64,000 nt of DNA, taken from CAXTSE01 sp035554115 (GTDB taxonomy: Bacteria; Actinomycetota; Actinomycetes; Actinomycetales; Microbacteriaceae). Positions 1 through 7,843 of the stretch are shown here, piece by piece. The notes under the pieces were generated by a model. That model saw only the letters and a list, made by a program, of their open reading frames with translations. It did no database searches and was not told the origin of the DNA. The stretch's first letter is position 1. Every line of letters begins with the position of its first letter. The DNA lies in NCBI GenBank assembly GCA_035554115.1, contig DATMIW010000044.1, positions 3,565 through 67,564 on the forward strand, read 5' to 3'. Position numbers and translations under genes: made by a program.

Positions 1-12
1 AAGTGATCTCAT

Positions 13-1458
13 ATGTCGATCACCACCAGACTTGAGAGAGTCGTTGACGAAACCAATGCGGGTCGGCGTCTTGCGTCAGCGGTCGCCGCAGGGCGGGCGC
101 GTCGGGTGCAGCTGCACTGGACGAATCTGCTCGGCGTCGTCACCGTCGCGTGCCTCACCGTGCTCATCGTGACGGGCATCGTTCTCATGTTCTTCTACAC
201 CCCGTCGAGCGAGAGGGTCGTGTACGAGGGGAGTTACGCGCCGCTCCATGGTGCGGACATGTCCCGAGCCTTCGAGTCGACACTCGCGCTGTCGTTTGAC
301 GTGCGCGGTGGTCTGCTCATTCGCCAGGCGCACCACTGGGCGGCGCTCCTCTTCCCGGCGGTGGTCCTCGTGCAGTTGCTGGCGACCTTCTTCACGGGAG
401 CGTTCCGCCGGCGGGCAGGGAGCTGGGTCCTCCTCGTCGTCATCCTGCTGGCCGGCCTCGCCGCCGGGTGGAGCGGCTACGCCCTCCCCGACGACATGCT
501 GTCGGGCACCGGCCTCGTGATCGTGCACGGCATCCTGCTCGGGATCCCCGTGGTTGGCACCTGGGCGTCGGCGCTGCTCTTTGGCGGCGGATTCCCGGGG
601 CAGGCAATCGAGAATCTCTACCCCATCCACCTCCTCGTGTCGGTGCTGCTGATTGTGGTGGTTGCGGCGCGCATCCGCAGCGGATGGAGGCACGGCGCCC
701 GACACTTCGCCGGTCGAGGGGATGCGATGGTGCCGCTGCTGCCGAACGCAGCCAGGCGAGCGGCAGCCCTGTTCACCCTGGTGTGCGGTGTGCTCGTGCT
801 GATGGCCGCGACCGTGACTATTAGCCCGGTGTATGCCCCAGCGGACCCCGGCAATGTCTCGGCGGGTAGCCAGCCCGACTGGTACACCGGCTTTCTCGAC
901 GGAGCGTTGCGTCTGGTGCCGCCGGGGTGGGAGGTACAACTCGGCGGCTACACGCTGACGCTTGCCGTGCTTGTGCCCCTGATGGTGGTCGGGGCCTTCA
1001 TTGCGGCGGTGCTGCTCTACCCCTTTATAGAGAAGCGATTCATGCCCGAGCAGGGTGACCCCGAGCTCCTGGACCGCCCGCACAATGTGCCGACCCGCAC
1101 GGCCATCGGCGTCGCGGGGATGACGTTCTATGGCGTGTTGTGGGGTGCGGCGAGCGCCGACGTGGCGGCCGCGACCCTGCGGCTCCCGCTCGAAGGGGTG
1201 GTCACGATGTTCCAGGTGCTGCTGTTCGTCGGGCCGCCGATCGCCTTCGCGGTGACGCGGCGCGTGTGCCTCGGCTTACAGCACAAGGATCGCGAGGTGC
1301 TCGCCCACGGCTACGAGACCGGTCGCATTGTGCGACTGCCGGGTGGGCACTACGTCGAGGTGCATGAGCCGATTCCGACGAGCCGTCGCGCTGAACTCTC
1401 TACACCCGCAGACGTAGCTCCAGCGCGCTACTCAACCGGCGTCAGTACTCGCCTTTGA
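13..1458 (+). CDS. qcrB: Divergent cytochrome b (QcrB-like) subunit
   Basis: Membrane cytochrome b of 481 residues, of the quinol-oxidising subunit type in actinobacterial bc1 complexes. Seen in family order: about eight hydrophobic segments, helix B start AHHWAALLF (H107/H108), GYALPDD (about 156-161), GGGFPG (191-196), helix D YPIH (H206) and the Qo-site QPDWY (287-291). Compared from memory with M. tuberculosis QcrB, the second haem-ligand position of helix B is Q121 and that of helix D falls on R220/I221. The bH ligand pair therefore looks absent while the bL pair is kept. The C-terminal tail is shorter than usual. No qcrA or qcrC follows, and upstream DNA is outside the window. The 3' end overlaps the next, convergent gene by 17 bases. 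It could be a repurposed paralogue or a decaying copy; the family call itself is secure. Confidence 0.88.
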   Translation: MSITTRLERVVDETNAGRRLASAVAAGRARRVQLHWTNLLGVVTVACLTVLIVTGIVLMFFYTPSSERVVYEGSYAPLHGADMSRAFESTLALSFDVRGGLLIRQAHHWAALLFPAVVLVQLLATFFTGAFRRRAGSWVLLVVILLAGLAAGWSGYALPDDMLSGTGLVIVHGILLGIPVVGTWASALLFGGGFPGQAIENLYPIHLLVSVLLIVVVAARIRSGWRHGARHFAGRGDAMVPLLPNAARRAAALFTLVCGVLVLMAATVTISPVYAPADPGNVSAGSQPDWYTGFLDGALRLVPPGWEVQLGGYTLTLAVLVPLMVVGAFIAAVLLYPFIEKRFMPEQGDPELLDRPHNVPTRTAIGVAGMTFYGVLWGAASADVAAATLRLPLEGVVTMFQVLLFVGPPIAFAVTRRVCLGLQHKDREVLAHGYETGRIVRLPGGHYVEVHEPIPTSRRAELSTPADVAPARYSTGVSTRL

Positions 1459-1906
1459 TTACGAAGTACGAGCCGCGGATCGTCCCGGCGAGCTTGGATT
1501 TCTGACGCGCGAACTTGAAGCGCTCGGCCAATTCCTCGGGGACCTCCATGCCATCCGACAGCTTGAAGCCCACAGCGCGCTTGCCGCCGTCCTCGATCGC
1601 GTAGAGCACGTTGATCGAGAGACCGCTTTCGTAGAACACATACGCCCAGCGCGTGCCTTCGACCTCGAATTCGGTCGCCTCCAGCGGGGGAGAGGCGATG
1701 ACGATATCCCGTTCCTTCTTCAGGATGTCGTGCACCCGGTCGATGATCGCCGCGGCCTCGCTCGCGGGTTCGACGGTGAAGGTGTGGTCGTACTTGTTCT
1801 TGAAGTACCGAGCCTCATTCGCTCGCAGCCCTGCGAGCGCGTCGGCGACAGGGGAGGACTCCAGCCCAACTGTCGAAACGGTGACGAAATCTACGACATA
1901 CGACAT
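1442..1906 (-). CDS. Hypothetical protein, about 154 aa
   Basis: I do not recognise this protein. It is soluble-looking, mixed alpha/beta in composition, with many Glu/Lys/Arg residues, no signal peptide and no membrane segment. I chose ATG at 1906 over GTG at 1912 because GAAGAGG lies six bases before the ATG. The reading frame shows normal high-GC third-position bias, which supports a real gene. Its 3' end overlaps the convergent cytochrome b gene by 17 bases. It is separated by only 38 bases from the upstream membrane-protein gene on the same strand, so the two may be co-transcribed. Function unknown. Confidence 0.7.
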   Translation of the reverse strand: MSYVVDFVTVSTVGLESSPVADALAGLRANEARYFKNKYDHTFTVEPASEAAAIIDRVHDILKKERDIVIASPPLEATEFEVEGTRWAYVFYESGLSINVLYAIEDGGKRAVGFKLSDGMEVPEELAERFKFARQKSKLAGTIRGSYFVIKGEY

Positions 1907-1944
1907 GCGCACCCTCTTCTATAGATAACAGCCCGTCAGACGGG

Positions 1945-2307
1945 CTACGTGTACTGCTGCCACACGGTCGCGATCAGAACGTTCGCGACAGCTAGACCGG
2001 CGAGCGTCGGCAACACCCAGCGTGCAACGGGCTCGCGTTTGCGATTCACCAGGATGATCACGATGATCGCCACCAGGACCGCCAGCTTGATGCCGATCTT
2101 CGCGTTGTTCACCTCGTGGCCGAGCGGGTACTGCAGGCCGACCAGGATGACGCCGGTCACCAGCATCGTCCACGCACTGTGCAGCACGGCGGGCACAATG
2201 CGCGCCTTGCCCGTGCGGAGCGCGGGCAACTGATAGATGACTCCTCCGAGAAGGCCTGCGACGCCGATGATGTGAATGGCGAGGATGACGTTTTTGAGGA
2301 TCTCCAT
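1945..2307 (-). CDS. Small four-helix integral membrane protein
   Basis: A 120-residue protein made almost entirely of four hydrophobic segments (about 5-27, 42-62, 70-88 and 95-115) joined by short charged loops, with a His in the first segment (AIHIIG). I know of similar unnamed integral membrane proteins in Microbacteriaceae but no assigned function. ATG is preceded by AAGGTG at suitable distance. It is followed on the same strand by the 154-aa hypothetical gene. It is divergent from the DUF1003 gene with about 80 bases between them. Confidence 0.7.
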   Translation of the reverse strand: MEILKNVILAIHIIGVAGLLGGVIYQLPALRTGKARIVPAVLHSAWTMLVTGVILVGLQYPLGHEVNNAKIGIKLAVLVAIIVIILVNRKREPVARWVLPTLAGLAVANVLIATVWQQYT

Positions 2308-2388
2308 ATCGACACCTTAGCGAGGTGGATTCCGCCCGCTAGCTCGCTGCTCTTGTGCGGCGATCCCGGCGCCGCGAAGCTGGTCGGC

Positions 2389-2790
2389 ATGACACGTCCC
2401 ATCGAAAATTGGCACACCACCCACCACGATTCGTTGACGCGGGGGCAACGTGCCGCTGACCGAATGCGCAATGTGATGGGCAGTTGGCCGTTCGTCGGGG
2501 GCTTTCTTGCGGTGATGGGGGCCTGGGCTGCCGTGAACGCGAGCGGCCGCGGCTGGGATCCGTACCCCTACATCCTGCTCAATCTGTTTCTGAGCATGCT
2601 CGCTGGTCTTCAGGGTGCGATCTTGCTTATCGCCGCCAAGCGACAGGACGCGATTGCGGCCGCCCTGGCTCAGCACGATTACGACACGAACGTGGCAGCG
2701 AAGCACGAGATCGAGCAGCTGATGGAGATCAATCGCCGTCAGCTCCAGCTGCTCACGGCCCTGCATGCCAAGGCGGGCATTTCCTCCTGA
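2389..2790 (+). CDS. DUF1003 family membrane protein
   Basis: About 133 residues with the DUF1003 pattern: an N-terminal soluble stretch with R/D residues (ADRMRNVMGSW), two hydrophobic segments (about residues 30-46 and 60-78), the family hallmark DPYPYILLNLFLS just before the second segment, and a C-terminal coiled-coil-like tail (KHEIEQLMEINRRQLQLL). The family is widespread and biochemically uncharacterised; the helix-rich tail suggests oligomerisation. The open frame extends upstream, but ATG 2389 gives the usual family length. Next downstream on the same strand is vanH, after 78 bases. Confidence 0.8.
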   Translation: MTRPIENWHTTHHDSLTRGQRAADRMRNVMGSWPFVGGFLAVMGAWAAVNASGRGWDPYPYILLNLFLSMLAGLQGAILLIAAKRQDAIAAALAQHDYDTNVAAKHEIEQLMEINRRQLQLLTALHAKAGISS

Positions 2791-2868
2791 GTGCGCGCTC
2801 GCGCCATATTCCCCGCATATCGAAAACCGCATACGCAGTGGTGACACCCGCTCGCCTTAGCTGGCGGC

Positions 2869-3828
2869 ATGAATGTCACGGTCTTCGGATGCGATCCGGA
2901 TGAGGAAGCCGTCTTCCGTGAACGGGCGCCGTTCTTCGGGATCACCCCCATCATCACGGCGGCCCCCGTTACCGAAGACACTGTCGGCCTCGTCGGTGGC
3001 AGCCGCAGCATCAGCGTCGGCCACAAGTGGCCCATCTCGAACGAGCACCTCACGGCACTGAGCCGCGCGGGCGTCGACTACATCTCGACCCGCAGCATCG
3101 GACACAATCACCTGGATGTCGCCCACGCCGAGAGCGTCGGCATCACCGTCGAGAGCGTCCTCTACTCGCCCGCCAGCGTGGCCGACTACACGCTGATGCT
3201 GATCCTCATGGCACTGCGGCACGCAAAGCCCGTCCTTCTTAATGTGAATGCGCACGACTACCGCCTCGGTCACGCGCGCGGCCACGAACTGCGTGACCTT
3301 ACGGTCGGTGTCGTCGGAACCGGGAGGATCGGGACGGCCGTCATCGATCGGCTTCGCGGTTTCGGGTGCCGGATCCTCGCGACCGACAGGCGTCGGGCCG
3401 CCGAGGCGGAGTACCTTCCGCTCAACGAGTTGTTGCAGCGCAGCGACGTCGTCACGCTCCACACCCCGCTCGACGAGAGCAGTCATCACCTGCTCGACGC
3501 GAAAGCCTTCGAGCAGATGAAGAAGGGAGCGGTGGTGATCAACACCGGGAGGGGATCACTGATTGACACCGCAGCCCTGCTTACCGCGCTCGAGAGCGGA
3601 ACAGTGGGCGGTGCTGCGCTCGATGTCGTCGAGGGGGAGGAGGGCATCTTTTACGCCGATCACCGTCACCAGCCGATTACCGACGGGGTCTTCGCACGTC
3701 TCCACAGGCTGTCCAACGTCATTGTGACGCCCCACACCGCGTATTACACCGAGCACGCGTTGAAGGACACGGTCGTCAACAGTCTCATCAATTGCCTGAG
3801 GTTCGAGAAGGGGTTGCAGTATGACTAG
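2869..3828 (+). CDS. vanH: VanH-type D-lactate dehydrogenase
   Basis: NAD-dependent D-2-hydroxyacid dehydrogenase of 319 residues; VanH reduces pyruvate to D-lactate for D-Ala-D-Lac synthesis. Seen: VanH-typical stretches ISTRSIGHNHLD (72-83) and YSPASVADYTLMLILMA (99-115), the Rossmann loop GTGRIG (150-155), NTGRG with catalytic R228, E257, and H289 in PHTAYYT. These sit about three residues before the equivalent VanH residues. Length matches VanH (about 322). The 3' end overlaps the ligase gene by eight bases, so translation is coupled. No clear ribosome binding site precedes ATG 2869. A generic lactate or phosphoglycerate dehydrogenase is made unlikely by the paired VanA-type ligase. Confidence 0.9.
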   Translation: MNVTVFGCDPDEEAVFRERAPFFGITPIITAAPVTEDTVGLVGGSRSISVGHKWPISNEHLTALSRAGVDYISTRSIGHNHLDVAHAESVGITVESVLYSPASVADYTLMLILMALRHAKPVLLNVNAHDYRLGHARGHELRDLTVGVVGTGRIGTAVIDRLRGFGCRILATDRRRAAEAEYLPLNELLQRSDVVTLHTPLDESSHHLLDAKAFEQMKKGAVVINTGRGSLIDTAALLTALESGTVGGAALDVVEGEEGIFYADHRHQPITDGVFARLHRLSNVIVTPHTAYYTEHALKDTVVNSLINCLRFEKGLQYD

Positions 3829-4894
3829 GACCAAGATCGGGATCATCTTCGGGGGCCGATCTGAGGAGCACCCGGTGTCGATCAAATCGGCTCGGGAGGT
3901 CGCCGCGAGCCTCGATCACGAGAGGTACGAGCCGTACTGGGTCGGGGTCAGGCGAGGCGGGGCGTGGAAGTTGTGCGACGGGCCGGATGCGGATCTGGAC
4001 GACGATGGGCTACCGACGGTTGTGCTGTCGTCGGATCCGATGCGGCGCGGGTTTGTTGTGCTTGATGGGTCTCGACAAGCTCGACCGACGGGTACGGCTC
4101 GACCGGCGGATGCCGCGCGACCGGCGGGATGCATCGAGCTCGACGTCGTATTCCCCGTGCTGCATGGACGGTGGGGCGAAGACGGCGCAGTGCAGGGCCT
4201 GCTCGAACTCTCGGGCATCCCCTATATCGGCTGCGATGTATCGGCCTCAGCTCTGGCGTTCGACAAGGCTCTCAGCTACCTCGTAGCCCAGGCGGCAGGA
4301 GTCGCCATTCCGAACTTCTCGACTGTTACGGCGAGCGACCACGTTGATGCCGCCAGCTTCACGTATCCGGTCTTCGTCAAACCCGCGCGCTCGGGCTCCT
4401 CCTTCGGTGTCACGAAAGTCGCGCGCGCCGACGAGCTGTTCGCGGCGATCCGCACAGCCCAGCGCTTCGACTCGAAGGTTCTGATCGAGGAGGCGGTTGT
4501 CGGTAGCGAGATCGGCTGTGCTGTCTTGGGCAACGACGCGGAACTGACCCTGGGCGAGCTCGACCGCGTCGCCCTCAGCGACGGCTTCTTCCGCATCCAC
4601 CAGGAGGCTGATCCAGAGAGTGGTTCCGAGAACTCGACCTTCATTGTGCCGGCCGATATTTCGGCCGAGGTGGCAGCACGGGTGCGGGACGCGGCGACGA
4701 CGATCTACCGAGCGCTGGGGTGCCGTGGGCTCGCACGGGTGGACCTGTTCCTCACCGAAGATGGCACCGTCGTCCTCAACGAGGTCAACACGCTGCCGGG
4801 ACTGACCTCGTACAGCCGATATCCCCGAATGATGGCGGCGGCAGGCCTGTCTCTTGCCGGGGTGATCGACAGGCTGGTCTCCCTTGCAAGATAA
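3821..4894 (+). CDS. vanA: VanA-type D-alanine--D-lactate ligase
   Basis: ATP-grasp ligase of 357 residues that joins D-Ala to D-Lac, giving depsipeptide cell-wall precursors with low glycopeptide affinity. Seen: FGGRSEEH..VSIKSA (10-24), LHGRWGEDGAVQGLLELSGIP (114-134), KPARSGSSFGV (187-197), omega-loop FRIHQE with H260, and NEVNTLPG..SYSRYPRMMAAAG near the end. The omega-loop His marks D-Lac ligases (VanA H244), where D-Ala-D-Ala ligases have Tyr. Residues about 84-102 (Ser-Arg-Gln-Ala-Arg-Pro then two more Ala-Arg-Pro) have no counterpart in VanA, a net insertion of about 16 residues. No vanX dipeptidase follows; the next gene is a SnoaL protein. The symbol is used at family level. Confidence 0.9.
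   Translation: MTRTKIGIIFGGRSEEHPVSIKSAREVAASLDHERYEPYWVGVRRGGAWKLCDGPDADLDDDGLPTVVLSSDPMRRGFVVLDGSRQARPTGTARPADAARPAGCIELDVVFPVLHGRWGEDGAVQGLLELSGIPYIGCDVSASALAFDKALSYLVAQAAGVAIPNFSTVTASDHVDAASFTYPVFVKPARSGSSFGVTKVARADELFAAIRTAQRFDSKVLIEEAVVGSEIGCAVLGNDAELTLGELDRVALSDGFFRIHQEADPESGSENSTFIVPADISAEVAARVRDAATTIYRALGCRGLARVDLFLTEDGTVVLNEVNTLPGLTSYSRYPRMMAAAGLSLAGVIDRLVSLAR
4067..4129 (+). repeat. In-frame degenerate repeat inside the vanA-type gene
   Basis: Three degenerate copies of about 17-19 bases, built on GCTCGACCGACGG, GCTCGACCGGCGG and GCGCGACCGGCGG, follow TCTCGACAAGCTCGACC. They encode a low-complexity Ala-Arg-Pro stretch absent from VanA. TCTCGACAAGCTCGACC resembles a dispersed intergenic repeat I know from Microbacteriaceae genomes, so a repeat that landed in frame in a surface loop is my inference. 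Confidence 0.5.
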
Positions 4895-4907
4895 TATAAG
4901 GTTTGAC
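4894..4907 (+). promoter_or_regulatory. Weak match to the GTAAAACNNTTGAC operator
   Basis: ATATAAGGTTTGAC, directly after the vanA stop and about 50 bases before the SnoaL start at 4956. It keeps the TTGAC half and part of the A-rich half of the motif found at 6692, 13743, 14347, 17544 and 30043. It is the poorest member of the set. Confidence 0.35.
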
Positions 4908-4955
4908 TAAAATCAGTTGAGGCGCACCGTCGCGTCGATGACGAAGGAGACAAAG

Positions 4956-5468
4956 ATGTCGACAGAAGAGACAGAGGGCACGCCCAGGATCCGTGCGGCC
5001 TGGGCCACGGCCACTGAGCAGCTCGACGTCGGCTTTCCCCAGCCCCTCAGCTCGGCGGATGTTGTTGACCGCCTGCTGATCCTCGATCTGGTGAACCACT
5101 ACGGCTGGACCTACGACGAGCGGCGCATCGACGTTATGCGCGCGATCTTCACCGCAGACGGTGTCTTCGAGGGCTCCTTCTGGGGTGAGCAGTCAGCACC
5201 TCCGTCGAACGGCATCGAGGCCATCATCGAGTGGCAGGAGTACTGGATGGGTCAGCAGACCGACCAGCGGCGCCACCTGCTGAGCAACGTCATCGTCAAA
5301 GAACAAACAGCAGAACGAGCGGTGGTGCTTGCGAACATGGCCATCACTTCGTCCGAAGGAACAACGGCCGCCCTCGCTGCCACGGGTTTCTACCGCTTCA
5401 CGCTTCGAAAAGAAGAGAGTCAATGGCGCATCGAGCGCTTGTTCGCGGGATTCGACGGGCCGTTCTAG
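4956..5468 (+). CDS. SnoaL-like (NTF2 fold) protein
   Basis: Small SnoaL/NTF2-fold protein of about 170 residues; members are cone-shaped alpha/beta barrels used as isomerases, dehydratases or hydroxylase partners on polycyclic or alicyclic substrates. Seen: the core 'NHYGWTYDERRIDV..FTADGVFEG', 'QQTDQRRHLLSN' and a C-terminal 'WRIERLFAGFDGPF'. The protein at 13149-13646 has the same YDER+IDV, DQRRH and AGFDxPF pattern, so they are paralogues. ATG 4956 is chosen because GAAGGAGA precedes it; ATG 4938 is also possible. Convergent with the next SnoaL gene. Substrate unknown. Confidence 0.82.
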   Translation: MSTEETEGTPRIRAAWATATEQLDVGFPQPLSSADVVDRLLILDLVNHYGWTYDERRIDVMRAIFTADGVFEGSFWGEQSAPPSNGIEAIIEWQEYWMGQQTDQRRHLLSNVIVKEQTAERAVVLANMAITSSEGTTAALAATGFYRFTLRKEESQWRIERLFAGFDGPF

Positions 5469-5509
5469 CGAAGGTCGGCTCACTCGACCGCGAAGGTGTG
5501 AACGCTAGA
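5465..5509. terminator. Putative bidirectional hairpin between convergent genes
   Basis: Outer arms TCTAGCG (5465-5471) and CGCTAGA (5503-5509) pair around an inner GGTCG...CGACC stem. The element spans both stop codons of the two converging SnoaL genes. There is no T tract, so termination is a guess from position and symmetry. Confidence 0.4.
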
Positions 5510-6011
5510 TGAGCCAGCCGGGGTCGCTTGCTACGGCAGGGAAATCGAAGCTCGGCGGCACCTGACCCACGAGGGGCACGATCCGGGTGCGGGCGATCCG
5601 ACAGAACGAGATCTGCCAGCCATTGTCTGAGCGACGGTACTCGTCCTGGTACCGGCCGTAGCCATCTATTCCATAGAGATCCGGAGCCGTGAACCCTTTG
5701 TAGGCACGGCTGCCGGGCTCCCAGGTGACGGTGTCGTGCATGCTCCACGTGCCGCGAATAGTCGCGTCATCGATGACGCGGAACTGCGGCAGGAATGCAC
5801 GGTGGTTGCTCACGGCGCCGGTCATATACGTGGTGAGTGCGTCAATGAAGCCGTCGACTCCGCTCGACGTGAAGGCAAAGCCGTCGAATTCGGCGTCGGC
5901 CGTGAAGAGGGATCGCAGGCTCACCCAATCCCTGTCGTCGACAGCTTCAAAATACCGAGCCTTCAACTCGGTCAGTGCTACGTAGTCCTCGAAGGAAATG
6001 GCCGCATGCAT
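5505..6011 (-). CDS. SnoaL-like (NTF2 fold) protein
   Basis: About 168 residues with SnoaL_4 features: ALTELKARYFEAVDDRDWVSLRSLFTADAEFDG (about 9-41) and a C-terminal 'YRRSDNGWQISFCRIAR'. It is a different subfamily from the SnoaL proteins at 4956 and 13149. The frame is open further upstream, but ATG 6011 lies seven bases after the stop of the NmrA-like gene and gives a normal family length, so the two form an operon. Substrate unknown; partnership with the NAD(P)-binding protein is inferred from spacing. Confidence 0.78.
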   Translation of the reverse strand: MHAAISFEDYVALTELKARYFEAVDDRDWVSLRSLFTADAEFDGFAFTSSGVDGFIDALTTYMTGAVSNHRAFLPQFRVIDDATIRGTWSMHDTVTWEPGSRAYKGFTAPDLYGIDGYGRYQDEYRRSDNGWQISFCRIARTRIVPLVGQVPPSFDFPAVASDPGWLI

Positions 6012-6018
6012 GGGCGCC

Positions 6019-6669
6019 TCAGTACCCCACCGTGAAGCGCTGGGAGGGGTGCTTGGGCGCCTCGATCTCGTCGACGAAGGCCAGGGCGAAGTCTTCGCCC
6101 GAAATGGTGGAACTCCCGTCGGCTGCCATGACGAGCTCGTCGGTACCCGTTCGGTAGTGCCCGGTGAGTTCACCCGGCGCATACGAGCCGAAAAGTTTCG
6201 GGGGGCTCACGTAGAACCAGTCGACGTCGGCCCCGACCTTTCTGAGCATGGTGAGTGCAGCGAACTGCTCTTCGGCCTCGGGGCGCTGTGCTTCTGGAAG
6301 CTCGGGATCGTCGATCCGCAATCGGTCGGTGCCCGGGTATCGCAGGCTGCCCGCTCCGCCAACGACGCCGAGGCGCGCGCCCTGTGCTTTCAGGGTCGGG
6401 AGCAATGAGGCAAGCGTGTCAGCGAACGATGCTCCTTGGCTGGCGACCGCCGCAGCGCGCACGGCTGAGATGACGACACTTGAGGGCGAGATGAGCTTGG
6501 TCGCAAACTCCGTGTCGTGGAGCGAACCGATCTGATAGTCCACGCCGGGAATCGCTTCATCCGGCGCTTTCCGCGCGACACCGATGACGGTGTGTCCCCG
6601 TGAGAGGAGCTCGCGAGCGATCATGCCACCGGCGTACCCGGTCACTCCGAAAATAACGGCAGTCGTCAT
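6019..6669 (-). CDS. NAD(P)-binding NmrA/YwnB-like protein
   Basis: Atypical short-chain dehydrogenase fold of 216 residues. Seen: Rossmann motif FGVTGYAGG (8-16) with RGHTVIGVAR after it, 'LGVVGGAGSL' in the middle, 'DWFYVSPPKLF' and a C-terminal QRFTVGY. The protein at 14392 ends the same way (RRFTVGY) and shares VVGGAGSL, so the two are paralogues. No Tyr-Lys active-site pair of classical SDRs is obvious, as is usual for NmrA-like proteins. GGAAGGG precedes the ATG. The upstream 41 bases carry an operator-like site. Reductase or redox-sensing role unknown. Confidence 0.82.
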   Translation of the reverse strand: MTTAVIFGVTGYAGGMIARELLSRGHTVIGVARKAPDEAIPGVDYQIGSLHDTEFATKLISPSSVVISAVRAAAVASQGASFADTLASLLPTLKAQGARLGVVGGAGSLRYPGTDRLRIDDPELPEAQRPEAEEQFAALTMLRKVGADVDWFYVSPPKLFGSYAPGELTGHYRTGTDELVMAADGSSTISGEDFALAFVDEIEAPKHPSQRFTVGY

Positions 6670-6691
6670 AGCTAAGAGCCCTTCCGATAAA

Positions 6692-6705
6692 GTAAAGAGT
6701 TTGAC
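6692..6705. promoter_or_regulatory. Operator-like site GTAAAGAGTTTGAC
   Basis: The 14-mer lies between the stop of the AraC gene and the NmrA-like gene, 23 bases before the latter's start, probably over its -10 region. It matches the set at 13743, 14347, 17544 and 30043 (GTAAA-N4-TTGAC with the second base pair of each half variable). Proposed MarR site. Confidence 0.5.
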
Positions 6706-6710
6706 TAATC

Positions 6711-7643
6711 CTAGGCCAGGATCGCGTTCGAGCGCCAGTCCCGCGGCGTCATCCCAAACTGTTTGCGAAACGCACGCGTGAAAGTTGTGACATCGCCGAA
6801 ACCGCAGACCACGGCGATCTCGGAGACAGGCAGCCGGCCGGGTGCGTCGGTCAGTAGCTGTGCCGCATTCCGGAGCCGTTCATCGCGGATATACGCGGCC
6901 GGCGTCGTGTCGATATGGGCAAAGAGGTCGTACAGCTTCCGGCGGGAGATGAAGTGCGCCTGAGCTATGTCGTCGGGCGTGAGCTCCGCTGAGTGGGCAT
7001 GATCACGGACGAACTCTTGAATCGTGTACAGCAGGGATTCCGACGAGCCCGGGACCAGGCGTCGTCCCGTCTCGGACGAGCGCAGCATCGTGCCCGCAAG
7101 CTCGGACAGCACGCGCGAGTAGTCCTGGCGCATGTGCTCATCGAGGGTGTCGAAGGTGGAAACGAGAGTGCGTACGAAGGAGACGAACACCGTGCGCGCG
7201 GGGGTGTGCGTCATGGCCATGGACGTTGCCGCCGACTCGATAGTTGCCCGCGGTAGCTCGAGCTCAGACCGGGACATCTGCACGACGATCATGTGTTGTT
7301 GGGGGGCGGAGTAGTCGAGCTGGTAGGGCTTATCCGTCGCGTACACGGATACCGATCCGGGTCCCACTGCAACGCTCTTCGCACTGTTGTGGATCAGGCC
7401 CGAGGAATTCAGGTGCAGCGTGAGGTGCAGGTCGTCGCTGCCAGCCCGTGCCGCGAGTCGCGGCGTGCGCGTTATCACGGCCCCGTCTGAGCTGATGTCG
7501 CTGATGCTGACGCCCGCCGCCAGGGTCACGCTATCCAGGGATCCGCGGAACTCAGCTGCGGGCGTGTGACATTCCAGCGGCACGAAGCTGCGGCTGGCAA
7601 GCTCCTGCCACTCGTGCACGGTTTCTGCTGTCGTCACGGACAT
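6711..7643 (-). CDS. AraC-family transcriptional regulator
   Basis: About 310 residues: an N-terminal AraC-binding-like domain of the NphR/FeaR type (roughly 10-190) and a C-terminal double helix-turn-helix (about 210-305) with 'LTPDDIAQAHFISRRKLYDLF' and 'SEIAVVCGFGDVTTFTRAFRKQFGMTP'. It is divergent from the nitrilase gene, a classic arrangement for an activator of that gene, with 200 bases between. ATG 7643 or GTG 7646 both possible. Two paralogues occur at 15503 and 29093. Downstream on the same strand are the NmrA-like and SnoaL genes. The inducer is unknown. Confidence 0.88.
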   Translation of the reverse strand: MSVTTAETVHEWQELASRSFVPLECHTPAAEFRGSLDSVTLAAGVSISDISSDGAVITRTPRLAARAGSDDLHLTLHLNSSGLIHNSAKSVAVGPGSVSVYATDKPYQLDYSAPQQHMIVVQMSRSELELPRATIESAATSMAMTHTPARTVFVSFVRTLVSTFDTLDEHMRQDYSRVLSELAGTMLRSSETGRRLVPGSSESLLYTIQEFVRDHAHSAELTPDDIAQAHFISRRKLYDLFAHIDTTPAAYIRDERLRNAAQLLTDAPGRLPVSEIAVVCGFGDVTTFTRAFRKQFGMTPRDWRSNAILA

Positions 7644-7672
7644 CACGCCTTCGAAGCACAGCGACTAGGTAC

Positions 7673-7709
7673 CTCAGTATGCGCGCCAAACTGAGCTCGC
7701 GCATCTGAG
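7673..7709. promoter_or_regulatory. Long inverted repeat between AraC gene and nitrilase
   Basis: CTCAGtATGCGCG and CGCGCATCTGAG are inverted copies with one unpaired base, separated by 12 bases. It lies in the divergent intergenic region about 30-66 bases upstream of the AraC start. It could be an operator or a transcript hairpin. Confidence 0.45.
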
Positions 7710-7843
7710 CTGCACGAGCCCTGGAGGCCTGGCCGCGAATCCTGCACAGAATGCCGATTCCGGTGCACATGCTGCCGCGCCTTGCTTGCTTCGCGGCTTG
7801 TAGCGTCGGCCTCATTGGACCCACTCACGAACCCTGGAGGACG

